A stretch of DNA of 64,000 nucleotides from assembly GCA_004292955.1 (NCBI GenBank), contig RDXX01000008.1, forward strand, positions 183,121-247,120, given 5' to 3'. Of this stretch, positions 9,754 to 19,642 are shown in pieces. Under the pieces are notes generated by a model. It was not told the DNA's origin and did no database searches. It saw only the letters and a program-made list of their open reading frames with translations. A program made the position numbers and the translations under genes. Source of the DNA: Oscillatoriales cyanobacterium (lineage in GTDB: Bacteria; Cyanobacteriota; Cyanobacteriia; Cyanobacteriales; Microcoleaceae). Numbering within the stretch: the first letter of the stretch is position 1; each line of letters begins with the position of its first letter.

Positions 9754-10149
9754 CTATAGTTGCGCTAAACCAGATTTAATCGTTTCCAACAGTTCGGCTT
9801 CCGACCAAGGTTTAGACAAACAGCAATGGAGATTCGCTTCGTTCTTAGCTCGGTTAATCGCTGCTTCGTCAGCTTGACCAGTTAGCATAATTTTAATAAC
9901 TTTGGGGAATTTTTTGTGAATCCGAATCAGCAGCTCATCTCCTTTAATTCCCGGCATTAGCCAATCAGAAATAATCAAAATAATACTTATATCTTCCTCA
10001 TTAAGTTCTTCGATTAACTCTAGAGCTTCATCCGCATCTTCCGCTCCTTCATAGAGGTAATCACTACCGAATGCTCTTGACAGTTGCGTCCTCAGACTAT
10101 TTAACACAATTCTCTCATCATCAACACACAAAATAACTGGCTTAGACAT
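9754..10149 (-). CDS. CheY-like single-domain response regulator
   Basis: A 131-residue stand-alone receiver. It has CVDDE near the start, the phospho-Asp in IISDWLMPG, the Thr of MLTGQAD and the conserved Lys in LSKPW. No output domain is attached, so it should act as a phosphate shuttle or by protein contact. It is closely similar to the receiver of the cyclase 41 bp downstream (DELLIRIH..FPK.IKIMLTGQAD), which suggests local duplication. It lies 126 bp downstream of the large hybrid kinase, its most likely phosphodonor. Confidence 0.92.
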   Translation of the reverse strand: MSKPVILCVDDERIVLNSLRTQLSRAFGSDYLYEGAEDADEALELIEELNEEDISIILIISDWLMPGIKGDELLIRIHKKFPKVIKIMLTGQADEAAINRAKNEANLHCCLSKPWSEAELLETIKSGLAQL

Positions 10150-10274
10150 TATTTTTTATCCTCTATGATTAGCGATATAACTCTGTTGGTAGGGTGAGAA
10201 CTGCACACCTTACCGCTACTAATAGTCTTGCAAACCAGCTTATGCTTCAGTCCTGATATTGGTACATTTCATAA

Positions 10275-13200
10275 TTATACTCTAACGTTCGGCAGAAAAA
10301 CATTAAATGTAGTTTCACCTGGAATTGATTCTACCTCAATCCTTCCTTGATGTTTTTCCACAATCTTCTTCACAATGTCCAGTCCCAATCCGCTGCCTTC
10401 TCCTGCGGGTTTAGTAGTAAAAAATGGCTCGAATATTTTCGCCTCGATCTCTTCAGGGATGCCTTTGCCACTGTCAGTAACGCTAATCTTTACCTGATCG
10501 GATTGCTCCGTCAATCCAATAGTTAATGTGCCACGATTATCCATTGCTTGCAAAGCATTGTGAACGAGATTTGTCCACACTTGATTTAGTTCATCTGGAT
10601 AGCATAGTATCGGCGGTATTTCGGTATAGTTTCTGACTACCTCAACTCCTTGTTTGAGTAAATTTTGATAGAGAGTTAAGATGGTTTCGATCCCTTCAGC
10701 AATGCTGGCTGTTGTCTTAGTGCCTGCCTGTTCGTAACGGGCATAGGTTTTTAAGGCAAACACAACTTTTGATGCTCGATCTGTAGCTGTATTGATAGTA
10801 GCGATGCCTCTTTTTAATTCAGACAGTTTGTAGGCGGTTCCTAGGATGTGCAAACTATCCGGTTTTTGGAGTAGCAGGAGACAAGTTTCGATACGATCGT
10901 AGATCCCCATCACAACTAATAGATCTGCAACAATATCGGCATTCTCAATCTCTAATTCTTGCAGTTCGCTTCTTAAAGCTCTCTTCAATTTGCGTTCTTC
11001 TTTGGTTGATAGTATTGATTCTTGTTGGAGAGATCGCTGAAGTAATTCTGAGAATTTTTGCCCTTCTTCTGGAGAGAAAGATTGAAAAAGTGCTGGCAAA
11101 TGTTCCAGAGTTTGATCCAAGAACTTAGACACATTTCCCGCTGAAGAACGAATTGCACCCAAGGGTGTGTTAACTTCGTGAGCAACTCCCGCCACAAGTT
11201 GTCCTAAAGCTGCCATTTTTTCTGATTGAATCAGCTCTTCTTGGGTGGTTTCGAGCTGTTGGAAAGTATCGCTTAGTTCTTGATTTTTCTGGTACAAAGC
11301 TGCTTCAGCCTGCTTGCGATCGCCAATTTCTCGCCACACCGTATGCAGAATTTCCTTACCATCTACAGGAATTACAGTCAGCAATACTTCCACCCAAAAG
11401 TCTTCTCCGTCGCTGCGCCGGTGCATCCATTCAAAGCGATAGCTACCTCGCGAAAAAGCAATGGCTGTGATTTCCTGGGCTTTTTCAAAAGAGTTTCTAC
11501 CGTCTGGTTGAATCTCCGGAGAAAGTTGAGCCGGCGGCAAGGAAAGAAGCTGTTTTTTGTCATTGCAACGCATCATTTTGACCGTGGCGGGGTTGCAGTC
11601 GATAAAAACATCTCCATCTAAAAGCAAAATTGCATCGGCGGATTGCTCGTAAAGTTGTCGAAAACGAGCTTCTGACTGCTGGAGTTCTTGGGTGCGTTCT
11701 TCTACTTTTGCTTCTAAATTGGCATAGAGTTGGGCATTTTCGATCGAGATGGCAGCTTGAGAAGACAATAATTGTAGAACTGCTAATCGATCGAGAGTAA
11801 ATGCACCCACTGTCAGGTTATTTTCTAGGTAAAGGATACCGATCGCCTTTCCTTGATGTTGAATAGGCAAACACAATACTGATTTTGGTTTGTGCTGACT
11901 TATGTATGGATCGTTAATATTTTTAATGGGAGATTCTGGTTGGTTGATTTCCTCGAACAAGTCGTTAAAAATGACATATTCTTGAGTCCTAAAAACATAG
12001 TTGATGACGCTTCGAGGTAACTTATCGCTAGTTTCAATAGGAATTGACTCCAGAACTTTTATTTCTGCAACACCGCTAATTCCGGTAGCTTCAATTACTA
12101 AATTACCTGCTTTTTGCAAAATAAAATTGCCTGTTTCTGCTCCGGCATTTTCCATCACTACTTGCATTAAAATTGACAGCAATTTGTCAAGCTGAATTTC
12201 TCCTGAAAGTGTTTGAGATGCTTTCATGATTGTCCCGAAGTCCAGGATTTCTGAAACACTGGAACTCGTGGATGAGATAGTTCCAGACTTCATTAGCACA
12301 ATTGTTTCGTCTGTATGAATGCTCTTTTTCTGGTTCAGAATAGGAGCAAGCAATTGGGGATACCGTTTTTCTAGATCCTCAACCTTTACCTTTGCACCCC
12401 AACGCGCATAAGCGTAGTAGGCGTCGGTTAAGTAAACTGTGCCAACTTTATCTTTACCCCAAGCGAGATAGAATTTAGCCGCGAGTTCCTGGGCTAGTGC
12501 TTCTTCGTTGAGATAACCGTTTTCTTTGGCGAGGGAAATGGCGCGATCGTACAATTCGATCGCCTCTAATTTTTCCTCTAAAACTCGATGCCGTTCTGCC
12601 TCTACTAGATAAAATTTATGTAGATAATTCATCGGGGCATGATTCGCCCATTTTTGCATTTTCTCCTGATTGGCGATTACAGTTTCGAGGATTTGTTGTT
12701 GTTCCGAAATCTCTCGATCGGGATACACCGCCAACTTAGACAGAGAATCATAGGTATAAAAAATCGGTACTAATATCGAAGCTACTCCTGCATCTAAATA
12801 CTCTTCTGCTCCGGCAGAATGCTCAATGGCTTGGTGGTAGTCACAAAAAAGATAACAAAGGATTAACTTATTTAAGAAAAAATAGTAACACGCTATTCTG
12901 TAATTATTGGCAATATGAATCGGTAACATTTTTGCTTCATCACAAGCTGAACCGATTAAAAAGCAAGGATTATCCGTCCTTTCCAGTAAGTTTAATACAA
13001 CTTGATGGTAAATTTGATGCAATTGAAGAATGCTATCCTGATTCATCTTGTCGATCGCATCACCGTAAGTTTCCATCTCTAGTTTCACGCTTGATAGCTC
13101 GACCGATCCACTAAAGAATAAATGGTAGCAATACCTGTGGGCAGAATAGCAAGCGTGTTCTAAATCTCCTGTCTCTAAACCGCTAAAGTAAGAAGCTATA

Positions 13201-16200
13201 AAAGGTTTTAAGGTCTCTGTAATATGCTGTTTCCAATGCTTGATAAAGCAAGCTTCTACAAACAGCGTCATAGATTTGAAAGGCTTAGTATCGAGTTTTT
13301 CGAGTAGATTTAGTGCAAGTTGTCCAAATTGATAGCCCGATTCTAACTCCCCCATGACTCCGCAGAGAATGAGTCCATAATTAGCATAGGCATGAGTATG
13401 AGTTGGTGCATTACCATATTTAAGGGCTAATTGAATTTGTTTAAAAGTAATGAGAGGTAGCAAAACTGGAGTGACCATGTAAGCAGAAGGACAGAGTTGT
13501 AACAGCATCTGAGTTGCTGCCAGTTTTTGCGGGTCACTCATGTCAGGTAAATCAATTAAGTCATGAATCGGTTTTTCTTGTAAAGCCAATTGCGTCTTTT
13601 CAAAAGCCAAGGGAATTTCTGTCAGTTCTGGATCTTTAGGTAGATCTATCCCCAAGAGTTTGAGAATGTCTAACCCAAAATTCAAAGATTGTTTGAGTTG
13701 GTTCTGCGCTTTCAAAGCTTGAATTTTAACTTGATAAGTTTTGATTTGATCTAAGAGCGTATTTGCCTTTTCCAGGACTATTTCTGCCAATGGCTCCATT
13801 TGCTCAAAATCACCATTCAGATACATCGCCTCTGTGGCTTCTTCGTAAAGTGCTAAACTCAGGTTGTAATGATTCTGCCAACACTCAACATCCAGGAGTT
13901 CTATGCCTAAAGTTAAATATTTTTCAGCAGCCGCGTAAGCCGTGGAAGATTTAGCTTTACGTCCAGCTATTAAATTTAATTGAGCAAGCTCATCTCGTTT
14001 GATTCGATCGGTAATTAACTCCACCCCGATATTTAATTGGTTGACAATATCAAAAATCTTCTCTTCTTGTTCTGCTTCTGGCGTATTCCTCAACAACAAT
14101 TGTCCGATTTCGAGGTGGGTGGACTGTTTCTGGGATTCGGGAATCAGAGAATATGCCGCTTGCTGCACTCGATCGTGCAAAAATCTGTAGGGAACCGATA
14201 ACTCCGATCCTTGAAGAATTTCAATTGATTCAGATTTCTGAAAAAATTTATATACTTCACTGGTGGGAATAATTAATCCTTCTTGCAGTGCTAGCCACAA
14301 ATCGGCTGCTGTTTCCGACTCGGATTTTTTGGAGACAATTGCTAGCGTTGCTAAGTCAAATTGATTACCTACACAAGCTGCAAGTTTTAAAGCTTGCTGA
14401 GTATTTTCAGGCAATTTCTGCAACTGAATTGCCATAAACTCGACGACATCATCAGTCCAAGAAAGCGCCCTCAATTTGGCAATGTCGCACTGCCACCCCC
14501 CCCTTGCCCCGGGGGTGAAATCAAATGATATAAATCCATCGCTGTGCAAAAATTGCAGAAATTTAGTTGCAAAAAAGGGATTGCCTTTGGTTTTGGCAAA
14601 AATCAATTCCGTCAAAGGCATTGCTCTTTCTATTGGACAAGAAAAAGTATCCGCAATTAGGCAATTTAGGGAAGTTAGGTTGAGAGGTGCTAAGGTAATT
14701 TGATTGACTTTCAGGACGGGTGGATCGATATCCTGCTTTTCTAGAGAAGATGCTGACGAATTAGCCTCTACTTTCCTAATCTCACCCAATGTCAACATTA
14801 GCGGGTGAGCCGGAAATACTTCGTTGTCTCGATATGCTCCCATTAACAACAGATAGCGGGTATCTGTTTCGCTCATCAACAATTGCATCAATTTCAAAGA
14901 AGCTGAGTCTGCCCACTGCAAATCATCCAAGAAAATTACTAAAGGATGTTCTTTGGTGGCGAATACTCGGATAAACTTGCCAAATAGCAAATTAAAACGA
15001 TTTTGAGCTGCGACTCCTTCTAGTTTGAGGACTTCTGGCTGCTTACCAATTAGGTGTTCTAATTCTGGGATGACATCGATAATAACTTGACTGTTTTCAC
15101 CCAAAACCCCTAATATCTTGACTCGCCATTTCTGCACCTCGCCAGCACTTTCGGTGAGTAATTGTCTGATTAAATTCTGGAATGCCTGCACCCAGGAAGA
15201 GAAGGGAATATCCCGCTTAAATTGATCGAATTTTCCTTTGATGAAGTAACCCCGTTGGCGGACAATGGGTTTGTGAACTTCATTGACAACGGCGGTTTTT
15301 CCAATGCCGGAAAATCCCGCTACTAACATGATTTCGATATTGCCTTCGCTGATGCGATCGAAGGCTGCTAATAGGGCTTTAACTTCAGTTTCTCTACCGT
15401 AGAGTTTTTCGGGAATGACGAAGCGATCGCAAATATCCCGATTTGCCAATACAAACTCGCTAATAGTCCCATTTTCTTGCCATTGCTGCGAGCATTTTTC
15501 TAAGTCGTAGCGCAGCCCAGCAGCACTTTGATAGCGTGATTCTGGAGTTTTTGCCATCAGTTTCATGATGATATTATTCACCATCACTGAGATAGCTGGA
15601 ACCAGATTGATTGGCTCAGTTGGCATTCTGGCAATATGACAGTGGACTAACTCCATTGGATCGTTAGAGTCAAAGGGCAATTTCCCTGTTAGTATTTGGT
15701 AAAATGTAACTCCCAACGAGTAAAAGTCGGTACGGTAGTCGATACCCCGATTCATGCGTCCCGTTTGTTCTGGGGACATATAAGCTAGGGTTCCTTCTAA
15801 GACGTTTGGATTTTGGATTTCCTGGTTTTCTCTGGGTAGAAGTGAGGAAATGCTGAAGTCAATTAATTTAACTTCTTTAGTTTCCGGGTTAATGATGATA
15901 TTCTGGGGCTTGATGTCTTTGTGAATAATTCGGTTGTGATATAGTCCTTCTATGGTTTTGACAATCTGAATTGCGATCGGCAAAAATTCATTTAGCGGTA
16001 GAGGCGAACTCTGGAGGGAGGAAATGTCAGATTTACTGGATTTGATATTCTCCAATTGCTCTGAATTAACAGTATACTCAGCGAGGGAAATACCTCCAAT
16101 ATCCTCGGTAATCAGAGCAAAAGCATTCTGATAGTTTAAGAGTGCAATGGGTTTGAGAATTCCCGGAAGGTCAAGATTTTTGGTGATCGTGTACTGATTC

Positions 16201-16364
16201 CGAAACTGTATGAGTTCGCTAAAAGTGGGATATTCACTCCATAACAGTTTGATAATTACTTTTTGGTTTGACTCAGAAACTCCTCGATAAACCTGGGTTC
16301 TAGAGCCATTATAGATTTGCTCGGTGAGGTGATAGCCGGGAATTTTTAACATATTATCAGTCAT
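10275..16364 (-). CDS. Ser/Thr kinase-ATPase-GAF-PAS-histidine kinase (2029 residues)
   Basis: A giant cytoplasmic signalling protein of a type common in cyanobacteria. Residues 1-290 are a Ser/Thr kinase (VIIKLL Lys39, HKDIKPQN loop, MSPEQTGRMN), with HKD replacing HRD and DFS replacing DFG. Next is an AAA-type ATPase with the P-loop GFSGIGKT near residue 350 and Walker B VIFLDDLQWAD. A long helical TPR-like region (about 640-1330) follows, then GAF (about 1385-1530), PAS (about 1560-1680) and a histidine kinase with VAGVAHEVNTPLG (His near 1726) and GSGLGLDIV. A small TPGARGG insertion near residue 615, over a C-run at about 14493-14520, looks repeat-derived. It heads the minus-strand group with the CheY-like and cyclase genes. 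Altered HRD and DFG motifs leave Ser/Thr kinase activity uncertain; the His kinase looks complete. Confidence 0.93.
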   Translation of the reverse strand: MTDNMLKIPGYHLTEQIYNGSRTQVYRGVSESNQKVIIKLLWSEYPTFSELIQFRNQYTITKNLDLPGILKPIALLNYQNAFALITEDIGGISLAEYTVNSEQLENIKSSKSDISSLQSSPLPLNEFLPIAIQIVKTIEGLYHNRIIHKDIKPQNIIINPETKEVKLIDFSISSLLPRENQEIQNPNVLEGTLAYMSPEQTGRMNRGIDYRTDFYSLGVTFYQILTGKLPFDSNDPMELVHCHIARMPTEPINLVPAISVMVNNIIMKLMAKTPESRYQSAAGLRYDLEKCSQQWQENGTISEFVLANRDICDRFVIPEKLYGRETEVKALLAAFDRISEGNIEIMLVAGFSGIGKTAVVNEVHKPIVRQRGYFIKGKFDQFKRDIPFSSWVQAFQNLIRQLLTESAGEVQKWRVKILGVLGENSQVIIDVIPELEHLIGKQPEVLKLEGVAAQNRFNLLFGKFIRVFATKEHPLVIFLDDLQWADSASLKLMQLLMSETDTRYLLLMGAYRDNEVFPAHPLMLTLGEIRKVEANSSASSLEKQDIDPPVLKVNQITLAPLNLTSLNCLIADTFSCPIERAMPLTELIFAKTKGNPFFATKFLQFLHSDGFISFDFTPGARGGWQCDIAKLRALSWTDDVVEFMAIQLQKLPENTQQALKLAACVGNQFDLATLAIVSKKSESETAADLWLALQEGLIIPTSEVYKFFQKSESIEILQGSELSVPYRFLHDRVQQAAYSLIPESQKQSTHLEIGQLLLRNTPEAEQEEKIFDIVNQLNIGVELITDRIKRDELAQLNLIAGRKAKSSTAYAAAEKYLTLGIELLDVECWQNHYNLSLALYEEATEAMYLNGDFEQMEPLAEIVLEKANTLLDQIKTYQVKIQALKAQNQLKQSLNFGLDILKLLGIDLPKDPELTEIPLAFEKTQLALQEKPIHDLIDLPDMSDPQKLAATQMLLQLCPSAYMVTPVLLPLITFKQIQLALKYGNAPTHTHAYANYGLILCGVMGELESGYQFGQLALNLLEKLDTKPFKSMTLFVEACFIKHWKQHITETLKPFIASYFSGLETGDLEHACYSAHRYCYHLFFSGSVELSSVKLEMETYGDAIDKMNQDSILQLHQIYHQVVLNLLERTDNPCFLIGSACDEAKMLPIHIANNYRIACYYFFLNKLILCYLFCDYHQAIEHSAGAEEYLDAGVASILVPIFYTYDSLSKLAVYPDREISEQQQILETVIANQEKMQKWANHAPMNYLHKFYLVEAERHRVLEEKLEAIELYDRAISLAKENGYLNEEALAQELAAKFYLAWGKDKVGTVYLTDAYYAYARWGAKVKVEDLEKRYPQLLAPILNQKKSIHTDETIVLMKSGTISSTSSSVSEILDFGTIMKASQTLSGEIQLDKLLSILMQVVMENAGAETGNFILQKAGNLVIEATGISGVAEIKVLESIPIETSDKLPRSVINYVFRTQEYVIFNDLFEEINQPESPIKNINDPYISQHKPKSVLCLPIQHQGKAIGILYLENNLTVGAFTLDRLAVLQLLSSQAAISIENAQLYANLEAKVEERTQELQQSEARFRQLYEQSADAILLLDGDVFIDCNPATVKMMRCNDKKQLLSLPPAQLSPEIQPDGRNSFEKAQEITAIAFSRGSYRFEWMHRRSDGEDFWVEVLLTVIPVDGKEILHTVWREIGDRKQAEAALYQKNQELSDTFQQLETTQEELIQSEKMAALGQLVAGVAHEVNTPLGAIRSSAGNVSKFLDQTLEHLPALFQSFSPEEGQKFSELLQRSLQQESILSTKEERKLKRALRSELQELEIENADIVADLLVVMGIYDRIETCLLLLQKPDSLHILGTAYKLSELKRGIATINTATDRASKVVFALKTYARYEQAGTKTTASIAEGIETILTLYQNLLKQGVEVVRNYTEIPPILCYPDELNQVWTNLVHNALQAMDNRGTLTIGLTEQSDQVKISVTDSGKGIPEEIEAKIFEPFFTTKPAGEGSGLGLDIVKKIVEKHQGRIEVESIPGETTFNVFLPNVRV

Positions 16365-16550
16365 GGTGAAGAGGTTAAATCAATATTCTGTAGATGCTAT
16401 CGGAGGCTGAAAATGATAAAGCGGTAAGGTGCATATTGCACATCTTACAGAGTAGAGTTTATGCGCCCAGAACAATTAATCCAAAATTCTTGGCTGTTCA
16501 AATTTTAGATGCTCTGGCTGAAATTAATTAGGTTTTTTAGTGCTATTTAA

Positions 16551-17312
16551 CTATTTTCGACAGGGACTAAATGACACCCGGTGAAAGACAGACACACCAC
16601 AACGTTCCAAAGCTAACTTATGTTTAGCAGTACCATATCCTTTGTTGTTTGTCAAGTCATATTCAGGATACTTGACGGCCATCCGCAGGATTAATTCGTC
16701 GCGCCAAACTTTGGCGACAATACTAGCAGCGGCAATCTGAATCGATCGCGAATCACCTTTAATCATCGTCTCTTGGTCGATCGACAAATTGGGTATTCTT
16801 TGATTGCCGTCAACCAAACACAAATCTGGGGCGACATTTAATTTCAAAATCGCCCGTTTCATTGCCAACAAAGAAGCCTGCAAAATATTCAGGCGATCGA
16901 TCTCCCGCACCGAAGCCACACCAATTTGACAGTCAACCGCCACAGCCCTGATTTTGACTGCTAACCGACTCCGGGCTGCGGCACTCAACTGTTTGCTGTC
17001 GCGCACTCCGCAACTTACTAATTCTTCGAGAACTTCGTCGGGCAAAATGCAGGCGGCTGCCACCACTGGCCCGAACAAAGCTCCTCTTCCTACTTCATCT
17101 ACACCTGCAATTATCCGAGGGAAAGAGGGGGAGGGGGAAAGGGGGAGAGGGGGAGAGGGAGAGGGGGAGATTGGGAGATGGAAAGATGGGAAGAGAGTAA
17201 AAATTTCTACTTCTTCTTTGTTCCTTTTTCTTTGTTCCTTCTTCCTTCTTCCCTCTTCCTTCTTCTTTGTTCCTTCTTCCTTCTTCCCTTTTCCTTCTTC
17301 CTTCATAATCAC
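16551..17312 (-). CDS. rnhB: Ribonuclease HII with a repeat-derived N-terminal extension
   Basis: RNase HII nicks RNA-DNA hybrids, including single ribonucleotides in DNA. The core starts at about residue 66 with RIIAGVDEVGRGALFGPVVA, which carries the first catalytic Asp and Glu. It continues with DSKQLSAAAR, LCLVDGNQRIP (third Asp) and IAAASIVAKVWRDELI (KGYGTAKH near the end). The first 65 residues are low complexity, KKEEGRRKK runs then PSPSPPLPLSPSPS. They come from a GA-rich repeat and are not part of the family. The frame opens with GTG at 17312 and overlaps the rne stop by 4 bp (GTGA); the next in-frame ATG is at 17306. The overlap supports translational coupling with rne. A start inside the repeat or at the core cannot be excluded. 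Confidence 0.93.
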   Translation of the reverse strand: MIMKEEGKGKKEEGTKKKEEGRRKKEQRKRNKEEVEIFTLFPSFHLPISPSPSPPLPLSPSPSFPRIIAGVDEVGRGALFGPVVAAACILPDEVLEELVSCGVRDSKQLSAAARSRLAVKIRAVAVDCQIGVASVREIDRLNILQASLLAMKRAILKLNVAPDLCLVDGNQRIPNLSIDQETMIKGDSRSIQIAAASIVAKVWRDELILRMAVKYPEYDLTNNKGYGTAKHKLALERCGVSVFHRVSFSPCRK

Positions 17313-19642
17313 TCATCCAAAACAGCAGAGGAGCGGCGACGGCGGCGGCGGTTGATCGCAGGTTCCTCGGGTTCGCTCGATTCGATCGCCTCGTGGGATT
17401 CGATCGGCTCATAGGATTCGATCGGCTCATAGGATTCGATCGGCTCATAGGATTCGATCGACTCATATAGCTTATTCGGCTGATTCGAGAAAGCCATCAC
17501 ATCGTCGGCTTCCTCCATCGGCTCAAAATCATCGATTTCGTCGATCGAACTTGCGCCGTAAATTTCAGCCTCATCATCAGCATCATCGTCATCGTCATCC
17601 TCAGCAAATACCGGCAGGGCAACCGACATTTCTGAATAATAATTTTGTTCCTCAACATGGGGTGCTGGCGCAGGCGCTTCAAATTCAAATTCGAGCTGCT
17701 CAAAAGGCGGCTTATTCGGCCCAGCTCCGGGGAGTGTCACCGAAACGATCGCATTTTTAGGATTTTTGACGCTGCGATCCGTTAGCACCAAAGGAGAAAC
17801 CCCCATCAGAGCATAAACATCCTGCTCTTCTGGCGTCATTTCCACCGAAATCACCTCCGGAGGCTCCACCATCGGCTTCAGCAGCTCAGACTTAGTTGGC
17901 CGCACGCGATCGAATTCCTCGCGCCTGCCAACAGCAGCCATATTCACCAGCCCGAAGCCCTCAGAAGCTGCCCGGATGCCGGGGGGAGTCACCACCAGAT
18001 ACTCAGAGCGGGTATCTGCGACGGGCGCACTCGAAGTATTCGGCAGCCGCAACTTGCTACGTACCGGTTCCTCTTCCACCGGGACGACGGCAAAAGGCTC
18101 TTCACCAATCCGGCGGCGCCGCCGCCGTCTGGTTCCGTTGCCCAAATCCTGATAGCTGGGATGGTTGAGCAAGTCCAAAGCTGAGGCGTTGCCGCCAGTC
18201 TCAACAAAATCCAAACTTTCGCTCTGAGGTTCCCAAGCAGCCCGAGCGAGTTCGGGGGAACGTTCTTCTCGAACTGGTGCAGCAGTTGCAGCAGCTACAG
18301 GCGCCAAGCTGCGGCGTTCCAATCCTTCTGGCAAGTTCAACATCACCCGGTTGGAGGAAGTCACAGTGCGATCGGCTGCTTCCCGCACCGCTGCGCCGAA
18401 GTCCTCTTCGCCCGGGAGTTGTACCAGATGACCCAACCCACTGCAAGTAGGGCAACTGTGGCCGAATAACTCGTAAATATTTTGACCTTGGCGTTTGCGG
18501 GTGAGTTCTACCAGTCCTAATTCGGACAGTTGAGCTATTTGGGGTCGAGATTTGTCAGCTTTGAGAGCTTTATTGAAATGTTCCAGCACCTGCAACTGAT
18601 CGCGGCGGGATTCCATGTCGATAAAGTCAACAATAATCACTCCGGCAATATTGCGAAGTCGTAGTTGTCTAGCAATTTCGGTGGCTGCTTCGCAATTTGT
18701 CCAGAGTACAGTTTCGCGAGCTGTTGCCGATCGAGTAAACGAGCCAGAGTTGACATCAATTACCGTCAGCGCTTCTGTCGGCTCGATAATCACATAACCG
18801 CCAGAAGGTAAATCTACCCTTGGTCTGAGAGCTTCTCGAATCGCAGCGTTGACGCGGAAAAATTCTAAAATCGAGGCGCGCTCTCGGTGGTGGTCGATCA
18901 AAACTCCCGCAGGAAGTTTACCGCCGTTCCAGCTCATCAACTGCTGCTTCACCCGCTTAATCCCATTTTGCGAGTCCACGACAATCCGGTTCACGTCACC
19001 GCTGAACATATCCCGCAATACCCGCTGGATAAAATCGTCATCGCGGTTGAGCAGTGCCGGCGCCCGGGTAGAACCGCCTTCAAGTTGAACAGCTTCCCAC
19101 TGCTTTTGCAGCACTTCCAAATCTTCCATGATGGCTTCTTCGGTCATGCCTTCGGCTTCGGTTCTTACCAGCAGCCCCATCCCGGCCGGTTTCACCAAAA
19201 TAGCCAGGGCTCTGAGGCGGTTGCGCTCGGCTTCCGACTTGATTCTCCGGGACAGATTGACTCCCCTGCCGTAGGGCATCAGTACCAAATAACGCCCGGG
19301 CAGGGTAATGTTGCCTGTCAGCCGGGGGCCTTTGCTGCCCGTCGGTTCTTTCATCACCTGTACCAGCACTTTTTGCTGGGGGGTGAGGAGTTCTGTAATT
19401 GCTCCTGCCGATCGCTTGAGCCGCAGTGGGCCGAGGTCTGTGACGTGCATGAACCCGTTGCGTTCTGGGTCGCCAATATTGACGAAGGCCGCATCTATCC
19501 CAGGAAGTACATTTTCGACAATTCCCAAGTAAATGTCACTGACTTGATGGCTGCCTGTGGCTACCACGAGTTCTTGGATTTGATCTTCTGAAAAGACGGC
19601 AGCAATGCGATGCTGCTCTGCTATAACTATCTGCTTTGTCAT
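17309..19642 (-). CDS. rne: Ribonuclease E/G, cyanobacterial type
   Basis: The 777-residue enzyme starts MTKQIVIAEQHRIAAVFSED. It has the S1 domain (IYLGIVENVLPGIDAAFVNIG), the DNase I-like catalytic centre with Asp in TVIDVNSGSFT and IIVDFIDME, and the zinc-link CPTCSGLGHL. The C-terminal third is non-catalytic and acidic, with an EDDDDDDADDE run. Near the end it has four perfect YEPIES repeats, encoded by an 18-bp tandem repeat at about 17397-17466. The tail has the nonapeptide RRRRRRSSA, described as the polynucleotide phosphorylase docking site in cyanobacteria. The protein should therefore seed an RNase E-PNPase complex for mRNA decay and rRNA processing. It overlaps rnhB downstream. The long leader upstream may carry autoregulatory sites, as is known for rne in other bacteria. 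Confidence 0.96.
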   Translation of the reverse strand: MTKQIVIAEQHRIAAVFSEDQIQELVVATGSHQVSDIYLGIVENVLPGIDAAFVNIGDPERNGFMHVTDLGPLRLKRSAGAITELLTPQQKVLVQVMKEPTGSKGPRLTGNITLPGRYLVLMPYGRGVNLSRRIKSEAERNRLRALAILVKPAGMGLLVRTEAEGMTEEAIMEDLEVLQKQWEAVQLEGGSTRAPALLNRDDDFIQRVLRDMFSGDVNRIVVDSQNGIKRVKQQLMSWNGGKLPAGVLIDHHRERASILEFFRVNAAIREALRPRVDLPSGGYVIIEPTEALTVIDVNSGSFTRSATARETVLWTNCEAATEIARQLRLRNIAGVIIVDFIDMESRRDQLQVLEHFNKALKADKSRPQIAQLSELGLVELTRKRQGQNIYELFGHSCPTCSGLGHLVQLPGEEDFGAAVREAADRTVTSSNRVMLNLPEGLERRSLAPVAAATAAPVREERSPELARAAWEPQSESLDFVETGGNASALDLLNHPSYQDLGNGTRRRRRRRIGEEPFAVVPVEEEPVRSKLRLPNTSSAPVADTRSEYLVVTPPGIRAASEGFGLVNMAAVGRREEFDRVRPTKSELLKPMVEPPEVISVEMTPEEQDVYALMGVSPLVLTDRSVKNPKNAIVSVTLPGAGPNKPPFEQLEFEFEAPAPAPHVEEQNYYSEMSVALPVFAEDDDDDDADDEAEIYGASSIDEIDDFEPMEEADDVMAFSNQPNKLYESIESYEPIESYEPIESYEPIESHEAIESSEPEEPAINRRRRRRSSAVLDE

